A stretch of DNA of 64,000 nt. Source: Mycolicibacterium aichiense (GTDB taxonomy: Bacteria > Actinomycetota > Actinomycetes > Mycobacteriales > Mycobacteriaceae). Both the position numbers and the translations under genes were made by a program. The notes below the pieces were generated by a model. That model did not search any database, had not been told where the DNA came from, and saw only the letters and a list, made by a program, of their open reading frames with translations. Below, piece by piece: positions 25,896 through 32,921 of this stretch (position 1 is the first letter of the stretch; every line of letters begins with the position of its first letter). The DNA lies in assembly GCF_010726245.1 (NCBI RefSeq), contig NZ_AP022561.1, positions 5,861,483-5,925,482 on the forward strand, read 5' to 3'.

Positions 25896-28371
25896 CGAAG
25901 GGCGTCCCGACCGGCCTGCCACTGACAACCGCACGGGATCAGGGGCCGAGAGTGCGTCCGGCGGCTCCGAGCCACCGACGACGCGCTTCCCCGCCGCGGG
26001 CGGCGGTTCTGGGCCCTCCCGATCTGCGCCGCGACGGCAGGTGCCGCCCGACGACCGGTTGACGTCGATCATCGAACCGGTCCGGGACACCCCTCCGCTG
26101 CTGCGGGACCCGGTCGACGTCGTCAAGGCCGCTCTGGATGGCACCCCGCCGCCGAAGCTCCCGCCGCCCCCGCCGCGGCGGCCGGGTGGGTCCGGCGGCC
26201 CGGGCGGCCCGCCGCCGTTCAAGCCGCCGACGTTCTCCCAGCAGGTCAACTGGAAGTGGGTGCGCCGATCGTTGTATCTGGCTGCCGTCGTGTTGATCGT
26301 GCTGCCGCTGATCACCTTCGGGATGGCCTACCTGATCGTCAAGGTGCCTCAGCCCGGTGACCTGCGCACCAACCAGGTTTCAACGATCCTGGCCAGCGAC
26401 GGCTCGGAGCTGGCGAAAATCGTTCCGCCGGAAGGTAACCGGGTCGACGTCAACATCGACCAGGTGCCGGTTCAGGTCCGCAACGCGGTGATGGCCGCCG
26501 AAGACCGGGACTTCTACAGCAATCCTGGCTTCTCGTTTACCGGCTTTGCCCGCGCGCTCAAGAACAATCTGTTCGGCGGTGACTTGCAGGGCGGGTCGAC
26601 GATCACCCAGCAGTACGTGAAGAACGCGCTCGTCGGTGACGCCCGCTCCGGGGTCGGCGGTGTGGTCCGCAAGGCCAAGGAACTGGTCATCTCCACGAAG
26701 ATGACCGGCGAATGGTCCAAAGATCAAGTGCTGCAGGCGTATCTGAACATCATCTATTTCGGTCGCGGCGCCTACGGCATCGCGGCCGCGTCGAAGGCGT
26801 ACTTCGACAAGCCGGTCGAGCAGCTGACCGTCGCCGAGGGTGCGCTGCTGGCCGCGCTGATTCAGCGGCCGTCGACCCTGGACCCGGCGGTTGACCCCGA
26901 CGGTGCTGCCAAGCGGTGGAACTGGGTGCTCGACGGCATGGTCTCGATGGGCGCGCTGTCCAAGGACGAACGTTCCCAACAGGTTTTCCCTCCGACGGTG
27001 TCGCCGGAACAGGCCCGCTCCAATAACGTCACCACCGGGCCGAATGGCCTGATCGAACGCCAGGTCACCAAGGAACTGCTCGACCTGTTCAACATCGATG
27101 AGCAGACGCTGAACACCCAGGGCCTGCAGATCACCACGACGATCGATCCGCAGGCGCAGAAGGCCGCCGAGGACGCGGTGTCGAAGTATCTCGACGGCGA
27201 GATGCCCGACATGCGTTCGGCAGTGGTGTCCATCGACCCGAAAACCGGTGGCGTTAAGGCCTATTACGGCGGCTCGGACGCACAGGGCTTCGACTTCGCG
27301 CAGGCCGGCCTGCCCACCGGTTCGTCGTTCAAGGTGTTCGCGCTGGTGGCTGCGCTCGAACAGGGCATGGGGCTGGGTTATCAGGTCGACAGCTCACCGG
27401 TCACCGTCAACGGCATCAAGATCACCAACGTCGAGGGTGAGGGCTGCGGCGTCTGCAATATCGCAGAGGCGCTCAAGCGTTCGTTGAACACCTCGTACTA
27501 CCGGCTGATGCTCAAGCTCAAGAACGGCCCGAGTGATGTGGCCGACGCCGCGCACCGGGCCGGCATCGCGGAAAGCTTCCCGGGGGTGGAGCACACGCTG
27601 TCCGAGGACGGTAAGGGAGGCCCGCCGAACAATGGTGTGGTGTTGGGCCAGTACCAGTCCCGGGTGCTCGACATGGCGTCGGCCTATGCCACGCTGGCCG
27701 ACTCCGGCGTCTACCACAAGCCGCACTTCGTGCAGAAGGTCGTCAACTCCCGCGGCGAGGTGCTCTTCGACGCCAGCACCGCCGACAACAGCGGCGAACA
27801 ACGCATTCCCAAGGCAGTCGCCGACAACGTGACCGCGGCGATGCAGCCGATCGCCGGCTATTCGCGCGGACACAACCTGGCAGGTGGTCGGCCGTCGGCG
27901 GCCAAGACCGGAACCAATCAGCTCGGCGACACCGACGCCAACCGTGACGCGTGGATGGTCGGCTACACGCCGTCGTTGTCGACGGCCGTATGGGTCGGCA
28001 CCACCGACGGCACACAACCATTGGTCAACTCTTCGGGTGGACCGGTGTACGGGTCGGGCCTGCCGTCGGACATCTGGAAGGCCACGATGGACGGTGCGCT
28101 GAAGGGCACCGACAACGAGTCGTTCCCCAAGCCGACCGAGATCGGCGGATACGCCGGTGTTCCGGCACCGCCGCCTCCGCCGCCCGCGCCGCCGTCGGAG
28201 ACCGTCATCCAGCCCAGTATCGAAGTGGCACCGGGCATCACGATCCCGTTGGGACCGCCGACGACCATCACGATTCCGCCGGGCGGCGGTCCGCCGCCGC
28301 CACCGGGTGGACCAGAACCGCCCCCGCCGGGTGGCGGTGACCCTAACGCGCCGCTGCCGCCGCCGCCGTGA
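25888..28371 (+). CDS. ponA1: Bifunctional class A penicillin-binding protein PonA1
   Basis: An 827-residue peptidoglycan synthase. A cytosolic, Pro-rich N-terminal region of about 120 residues precedes one membrane helix (127-152). The GT51 transglycosylase domain has catalytic Glu205 in AAEDRDFYSNPG. The transpeptidase domain has SSFK (479-482), SLN (532-534) and KTG (673-675). A Pro-rich C-terminal tail ends the protein. In mycobacteria PonA1 acts at the growing pole, and its cytosolic part is phosphorylated (family knowledge). GTG 25888 keeps this cytosolic part; a start close to the helix would remove it. Stop overlaps the next gene by GTGA. Confidence 0.94.
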   Translation: MNSEGRPDRPATDNRTGSGAESASGGSEPPTTRFPAAGGGSGPSRSAPRRQVPPDDRLTSIIEPVRDTPPLLRDPVDVVKAALDGTPPPKLPPPPPRRPGGSGGPGGPPPFKPPTFSQQVNWKWVRRSLYLAAVVLIVLPLITFGMAYLIVKVPQPGDLRTNQVSTILASDGSELAKIVPPEGNRVDVNIDQVPVQVRNAVMAAEDRDFYSNPGFSFTGFARALKNNLFGGDLQGGSTITQQYVKNALVGDARSGVGGVVRKAKELVISTKMTGEWSKDQVLQAYLNIIYFGRGAYGIAAASKAYFDKPVEQLTVAEGALLAALIQRPSTLDPAVDPDGAAKRWNWVLDGMVSMGALSKDERSQQVFPPTVSPEQARSNNVTTGPNGLIERQVTKELLDLFNIDEQTLNTQGLQITTTIDPQAQKAAEDAVSKYLDGEMPDMRSAVVSIDPKTGGVKAYYGGSDAQGFDFAQAGLPTGSSFKVFALVAALEQGMGLGYQVDSSPVTVNGIKITNVEGEGCGVCNIAEALKRSLNTSYYRLMLKLKNGPSDVADAAHRAGIAESFPGVEHTLSEDGKGGPPNNGVVLGQYQSRVLDMASAYATLADSGVYHKPHFVQKVVNSRGEVLFDASTADNSGEQRIPKAVADNVTAAMQPIAGYSRGHNLAGGRPSAAKTGTNQLGDTDANRDAWMVGYTPSLSTAVWVGTTDGTQPLVNSSGGPVYGSGLPSDIWKATMDGALKGTDNESFPKPTEIGGYAGVPAPPPPPPAPPSETVIQPSIEVAPGITIPLGPPTTITIPPGGGPPPPPGGPEPPPPGGGDPNAPLPPPP

Positions 28372-30014
28372 TCGACGGCCGCCCCACCGTCTCACCTGCA
28401 CCGCTGGCCGAGGATCGGCGCAGTGCGGACGATCGTGACATGCCGAGTCGCAATGACGCTGTCGGCGCGGCACTCTCGGAAGTCGTGGGCGGTCCGGTGG
28501 GCCGGCACGCCCTGATCGGCCGGAGCCGGATCTTCACCCCGTTGCGGGTCATGTTCCTGATGGCGCTTGTGGTGCTGGCCCTGGGCTGGTCGACGAAGGC
28601 GCCCTGCTTGCAGACGGTGGGTACCGGCACACCCGACCAGCGGGTGGCCAACTGGCAGAACCAGCGCGCCTATTTCGAGCTGTGCTACTCCGACACCGTG
28701 CCGCTCTACGGTGCAGAGTTGTTGAGCCAGGGCCGCTTTCCCTACAAGTCGAGCTGGATCGAGACCGACTCGAGCGGCCGGCCGCAGATCCGGTACGACG
28801 GCAAGCCCGCGGTGCGCTACATGGAATATCCGGTGCTGACCGGGGTGTACCAGTACGTGTCGATGGCGCTGGCCAAGACTTACACGGCGGTCGCCAAGAT
28901 GGTGTCGCTGCCTGTTGTCGCCGAAGTGGTGATGTTCTTCAACTTCGCGGCGATCGGATTGGCGTTGGCGTGGTTGACCACGGTGTGGGCGTCATCGTGG
29001 CTGGCGGGCCGCCGAGTGTGGGATGCCGCACTGGTGGCCGCGTCCCCGGTTCTGGTCTTCCAGATCTTCACCAATTTCGATGCACTGGCAACAGCTTTGG
29101 CGATCGGCGGCTTGCTGGCGTGGGCACGCAAGAAGCCGGTGCTCGCCGGCATCCTGATCGGGCTGGGGGTGGCGGCGAAGCTCTATCCGGCGCTGCTGTT
29201 GCTGCCGTTGCTGGTGCTGGCGATCCGCACCGACCGGATGCCTGAGGCCGCCAAGACCGTGGTGTCCGCGGTGGGTGCCTGGTTTGTGGTGAACCTTCCG
29301 GTGATGGTGCTGTTTCCGCGCGGCTGGTCGGAGTTCTTCAGGCTCAACTCCCGGCGCGGGGACGACATGGATTCGCTGTACAACGTGGTGAAGTCCTTTA
29401 CCGGCTGGGACGGCTTCGACACGAACCTCGGGTTCTGGCAGCCGCCGGTGATCCTCAACATCTTCGTCGCCGTGGTGTTCGTGTTGTGCTGTGCGGCAAT
29501 CGCTTACATCGCACTGACCGCGCCGCAGCGGCCCCGGGTGGCGCAGCTGGCGTTCCTCACCGTCGCGGCGTTCCTGTTGGTGAACAAGGTATGGAGCCCG
29601 CAGTTCTCGCTGTGGCTGGTGCCGCTGGCGGTGCTTGCCTTGCCGCAGCGTCGAATTCTGTTGGCGTGGATGACCATCGACATGCTCGTCTGGGTGCCGC
29701 GGATGTACTACCTGTACGGCGAGGGCAACAAGGGCCTGCCCGAGCAATGGTTCACCGCCACCGTGCTGCTGCGTGACATCGCGGTGATGGGCCTGATGGT
29801 GTTGGTCGTGCGTCAGATCTACCGTCCCGAACTGGATTTGGTGCGGTGGGATGGCCGAGTGGACGATCCTGCGGGCGGCGTGTTCGACCGCGCCGCTGAC
29901 GCGTATCCGACGTGGTTCCCGCGCTGGCTGCGTCCGCGCGTGACGACCGCTGCGGGTGCGCCCGAAGAACAAGAGGCACCGGATGCAAGTCGCGATAGCA
30001 CTGTTCCCGCGTAA
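28368..30014 (+). CDS. GT87-type polyprenol-dependent glycosyltransferase (Rv0051-like)
   Basis: A 548-residue membrane protein with about ten helices, of the DUF2029/GT-C class. A cytosolic stretch of about 55 residues precedes the first helix (MFLMALVVLALGW). Members use decaprenyl-phosphate sugars to build envelope glycans (family knowledge). The acceptor is unknown here. The GTG start overlaps the ponA1 stop by four bases, so it is translated with ponA1. The last 32 bases overlap the DJ-1 gene. Confidence 0.85.
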   Translation: MIDGRPTVSPAPLAEDRRSADDRDMPSRNDAVGAALSEVVGGPVGRHALIGRSRIFTPLRVMFLMALVVLALGWSTKAPCLQTVGTGTPDQRVANWQNQRAYFELCYSDTVPLYGAELLSQGRFPYKSSWIETDSSGRPQIRYDGKPAVRYMEYPVLTGVYQYVSMALAKTYTAVAKMVSLPVVAEVVMFFNFAAIGLALAWLTTVWASSWLAGRRVWDAALVAASPVLVFQIFTNFDALATALAIGGLLAWARKKPVLAGILIGLGVAAKLYPALLLLPLLVLAIRTDRMPEAAKTVVSAVGAWFVVNLPVMVLFPRGWSEFFRLNSRRGDDMDSLYNVVKSFTGWDGFDTNLGFWQPPVILNIFVAVVFVLCCAAIAYIALTAPQRPRVAQLAFLTVAAFLLVNKVWSPQFSLWLVPLAVLALPQRRILLAWMTIDMLVWVPRMYYLYGEGNKGLPEQWFTATVLLRDIAVMGLMVLVVRQIYRPELDLVRWDGRVDDPAGGVFDRAADAYPTWFPRWLRPRVTTAAGAPEEQEAPDASRDSTVPA

Positions 30015-30621
30015 CACCGCACTCGACGCGATCGGCCCCTACGAGGTCCTGCAGCGCATCCCGTCGATCGACGTGGTGTTCGTCGGCCACCGTCGCGGCG
30101 AGGTCCGCAGCGACAACGGAATGCTCGGGCTGACGGTCGATGCCACCTTCGACGAGGTCACCAAACCCGACGTCCTGGTGTTCCCCGGCGGAATCGGCAC
30201 CCGCACCCTCGTCGAGGACACCACAGTCCTGGACTGGGTCCGCGAGGTGCACCGGCACACCACATTCACCACCTCGGTGTGCACCGGCAGCCTGGTGCTG
30301 GCGGCCGCGGGCCTGCTGACCGGTTTGACCGCCGGGACGCACTGGCGGGCCACCGAGCTGTTGGAGTCCTTCGGTGCGATCTACACCCCTCAGCGGGTCG
30401 TCGAGCATCTGCAGGAGCGCATCATCACCGCGGCCGGGGTGTCCAGTGGCATCGACATGGCGCTGCGGCTGGTCGAACTGCTGGTCGGACGGCGGGCCGC
30501 GGAGGCCAGCCAGCTGATGATCGAGTACGACCCGCAGCCGCCGTTCCACGCCGGCGCGGTGGACCAGGTCTCGGATGCGACCCTGCAGCTGGCCCTGGAG
30601 TACTACGGCCAGCGGAGCTGA
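29983..30621 (+). CDS. DJ-1/PfpI family protein (Rv0052-like)
   Basis: A 212-residue protein with a class I glutamine-amidotransferase-like fold. The nucleophile-elbow cysteine lies in TTSVCTGSLVLAAAGLL. PGGIGTRTL supplies the oxyanion region, and TAGTHW follows. It resembles isonitrile hydratase/AraC-type GATase1 domains without the DNA-binding half. Activity is unknown. ATG 29983 has AAGAGG upstream and overlaps the end of the GT87 gene. Confidence 0.82.
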   Translation: MQVAIALFPRNTALDAIGPYEVLQRIPSIDVVFVGHRRGEVRSDNGMLGLTVDATFDEVTKPDVLVFPGGIGTRTLVEDTTVLDWVREVHRHTTFTTSVCTGSLVLAAAGLLTGLTAGTHWRATELLESFGAIYTPQRVVEHLQERIITAAGVSSGIDMALRLVELLVGRRAAEASQLMIEYDPQPPFHAGAVDQVSDATLQLALEYYGQRS

Positions 30622-30646
30622 TTTCGCTGATCAGCCTGCTCTCCGG

Positions 30647-30652
30647 TAGCCT
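30647..30652 (+). promoter_or_regulatory. Probable -10 element of the rpsF operon
   Basis: TAGCCT about 80 bases before rpsF. A start a few bases downstream would give a leader of roughly 70 bases, enough to hold the hairpin at 30684. Inferred from motif and spacing only. Confidence 0.35.
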
Positions 30653-30683
30653 GGGCAGGTTGCCGACGCAGGCGACCCTTCTG

Positions 30684-30702
30684 CCACGGACACGCCGTGG
30701 CC
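30684..30702 (+). promoter_or_regulatory. Leader hairpin before rpsF
   Basis: GCCACGG and CCGTGGC form a 7-bp stem with a five-base loop, followed 12 bases later by AGGAGGTGATGAGG before the rpsF ATG. S6:S18 complexes control their own mRNA through a leader with a CCG-containing stem in other bacteria; whether this is such a leader is unproven. Confidence 0.3.
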
Positions 30703-30732
30703 GCTACGACCATAGGAGGTGATGAGGTTCCC

Positions 30733-31023
30733 ATGCGTCCATACGAAATCATGGTCATCCTTGACCCCACTCTCGACGAGCGCACCGTTGCCCCGTCCCT
30801 GGAGACGTTCCTGAACGTCATCCGGAGTGACGGCGGATCGGTCGACAAGGTCGACATCTGGGGCCGGCGCCGTCTGGCCTACGAGATCGCCAAGCACGCC
30901 GAGGGCATCTACGCCGTCGTCGACGTGAAGGCCGAGCCGGCCACCGTGTCCGAGCTCGACCGGCAGCTGAACCTGAATGAGTCCGTCCTGCGGACCAAGG
31001 TGATGCGGACCGACAAGCACTGA
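30733..31023 (+). CDS. rpsF: Ribosomal protein S6
   Basis: A 96-residue protein, the same length as Rv0053. Family stretches are [12 protein letters not shown] and [23 protein letters not shown]6 binds S18 on the 30S platform. ATG 30733 is chosen because the extension to 30697 contains the strong AGGAGG ribosome binding site. First gene of the rpsF-ssb-rpsR-rplI operon. Confidence 0.96.
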   Translation: MRPYEIMVILDPTLDERTVAPSLETFLNVIRSDGGSVDKVDIWGRRRLAYEIAKHAEGIYAVVDVKAEPATVSELDRQLNLNESVLRTKVMRTDKH

Positions 31024-31127
31024 GTCCAGCTCGGACTCACTATCCGCTGAGTGGATAAGCGCGCCGCGCGTCGGAGCTCTTACGTAGGCTTCGCGGTGAA
31101 TCCATCCGCCTATGCCAGGAGGAACTT

Positions 31128-31646
31128 GTGGCCGGTGACACGACCATCACCGTCGTCGGAAATCTGACCGCCGACCCCGAACTGCGGTTCACCCCGTCGG
31201 GTGCAGCCGTCGCCAATTTCACGGTGGCGTCCACACCCCGCACGTTCGACCGTCAGACCAATGAATGGAAAGACGGCGAGGCGCTGTTCCTGCGCTGCAA
31301 CATCTGGCGTGAAGCGGCCGAGAACGTGGCCGAGAGCCTCACCCGCGGTTCGCGGGTGATCGTTCAGGGCCGGCTGAAGCAGCGTTCCTTCGAAACCCGT
31401 GAGGGCGAGAAGCGCACCGTTGTGGAGCTCGAGGTCGACGAGATCGGTCCGTCGCTGCGTTACGCCACCGCCAAGGTCAACAAGGCCTCGCGCAGTGGCG
31501 GCGGTGGTGGCGGCTTCGGCGGTGGCGGCGGTGGCGGAGGCTCCCGTCCGGCGGCAGCGGCGGCCAGTGAGTCGGGCGACGACCCGTGGGGCAGTGCCCC
31601 GGCGTCGGGTTCGTTCGCCGGTGGCGACGACGAACCCCCCTTCTGA
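31128..31646 (+). CDS. ssb: Single-stranded DNA-binding protein
   Basis: A 172-residue SSB. The OB fold occupies the first 110 residues or so ([53 protein letters not shown]). A Gly-rich linker follows, and the tail ends in the acidic DDEPPF that recruits partner proteins. GTG start with AGGAGG 5 bases upstream. It lies between rpsF and rpsR as in all mycobacteria. Confidence 0.96.
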   Translation: MAGDTTITVVGNLTADPELRFTPSGAAVANFTVASTPRTFDRQTNEWKDGEALFLRCNIWREAAENVAESLTRGSRVIVQGRLKQRSFETREGEKRTVVELEVDEIGPSLRYATAKVNKASRSGGGGGGFGGGGGGGGSRPAAAAASESGDDPWGSAPASGSFAGGDDEPPF

Positions 31647-31708
31647 TACCCAACGAAATCCTTTGCGCGCCAATGGCGCGACTGTGAAGAACGAAAGAGA
31701 TTGACCCC

Positions 31709-31963
31709 ATGGCCAAGACCAACAAGCGGCGTCCCGCACCGGAAAAGCCGGTCAAGACCCGCAAATGCGTGTTCTGCTCGAAGAAGGGGCAGGACATCGA
31801 CTACAAGGACACCCAACTGCTGCGCACCTACATCAGCGAGCGCGGCAAGATCCGTGCCCGCCGGGTGACCGGTAACTGCGTGCAGCACCAGCGCGACATC
31901 GCGATCGCCGTCAAGAACGCGCGTGAGGTTGCTCTGCTGCCGTTCACGTCGGCGGCGCGGTAG
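31709..31963 (+). CDS. rpsR: Ribosomal protein S18, zinc-binding (C+) form
   Basis: An 84-residue protein, the length of RpsR1 (Rv0055). CVFC near residue 20 and the later Cys in VTGNCVQHQ indicate the zinc-binding form. Mycobacteria replace such C+ proteins with zinc-free paralogues in zinc starvation (family knowledge). GAAAGAGA precedes ATG 31709. Confidence 0.95.
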   Translation: MAKTNKRRPAPEKPVKTRKCVFCSKKGQDIDYKDTQLLRTYISERGKIRARRVTGNCVQHQRDIAIAVKNAREVALLPFTSAAR

Positions 31964-31980
31964 AGAACGGAAGTATCGAG

Positions 31981-32439
31981 ATGAAGCTGATTTTGACCGC
32001 TGAGGTCGAGCACCTCGGAACGGCCGGCGACACCGTCGAGGTGAAGGACGGCTACGGACGTAACTACCTGCTGCCGCGAGGCCTGGCCATCGTGGCCTCG
32101 CGCGGTGCACAGAAGCAGGCCGACGAGATCCGTCGCGCCCGCGAGACCAAGACCGTGCGCGATCGTGAGCACGCCGACGAGATCAAGGCCGCCATCACCG
32201 CGCTGGGTTCGATCCAGCTGCCGGTGAAGTCGGCTGCCGACTCGGGCAAGCTGTTCGGCTCGGTGACCGCCAACGACATCGTCGGGGCGATCAAGAAGGC
32301 CGGCGGACCCAGCCTGGACAAGCGCACCGTGCAGCTGCCCAAGGCACACATCAAGGCGACTGGCGCCCACACCGTCGGAGTGCACCTGCACCCCGAGGTG
32401 AACGTCGACATCACCGTCGACGTCGTGGCCCAGAGTTAG
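31981..32439 (+). CDS. rplI: Ribosomal protein L9
   Basis: A 152-residue protein. The N-terminal RNA-binding domain carries the L9 signature ([19 protein letters not shown]), then a long connecting helix and the C-terminal domain ([15 protein letters not shown]). Length equals Rv0056. Last gene of the operon, followed by a clear terminator. Confidence 0.96.
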   Translation: MKLILTAEVEHLGTAGDTVEVKDGYGRNYLLPRGLAIVASRGAQKQADEIRRARETKTVRDREHADEIKAAITALGSIQLPVKSAADSGKLFGSVTANDIVGAIKKAGGPSLDKRTVQLPKAHIKATGAHTVGVHLHPEVNVDITVDVVAQS

Positions 32440-32449
32440 CCGTCTGCGT

Positions 32450-32494
32450 CAATTCCCCGGGTGGCGGCCCTTCTTGGCTGCCCCCGGGGAATTG
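32450..32494 (+). terminator. Terminator of the rpsF-rplI operon
   Basis: Perfect 12-base arms (CAATTCCCCGGG and complement) with a 21-base loop that can itself pair (GGCGGCC/GGCTGCC). It starts 11 bases after the rplI stop codon and is followed by TGCTGTATCT. Confidence 0.75.
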
Positions 32495-32921
32495 CTGTAT
32501 CTCTGGCGAACACATCCGGGCGGGCTCGCCACAGCTAATCTAACCGTCCGTTAACCTGCCGCATAACCTCCGGCAACACAACACGCCCGGGATCGCAACC
32601 GGGGCCGACACGCCGGTGAACTTGCCATCCACAACACACAACCGGGGCTACCCTGCGTTTAGCTGGGGTAATAACCCAAAAACGGCCGGTCATCCACAGG
32701 TTCTCCCCAACGCCTCAACACCCCTTTCCCCAGCTATCCACAAACCACTAACAGGTTGATGAACAGCCTCGGTTTGCGACGGCTCCAGCAACGTCTAGCG
32801 TGAGCCGTCGGCGGTGCGGTTTGTCAGCGTGACGCCGAGTGCTTGTCGGGGGCGTGGAGTACACCTCTGATAGTGCATCGAACAGAAGTTCGACGAATTC
32901 ACGAGGAGGTGGGGCAGCCCA
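32495..32921. promoter_or_regulatory. Long dnaB leader with DnaA-box-like sites
   Basis: No gene is visible in these 427 bases, although M. tuberculosis has Rv0057 here. The stretch 32530-32770 is AT-richer than its surroundings. It holds three DnaA-box-like 9-mers in the same orientation: CCATCCACA (32625), TCATCCACA (32690) and CTATCCACA (32734). A small palindrome GGGTAATAACCC is at about 32666-32677. The dnaB promoter probably lies in 32840-32875, without a clear match. GAGGAGGTG lies before the dnaB ATG. Confidence 0.45.

Noticed and set aside
32495..32921. Chromosomal origin of replication
   Set aside because: DnaA-like boxes are present but only three, imperfect, and neither dnaA nor dnaN is adjacent. 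Treated as a regulatory leader instead.
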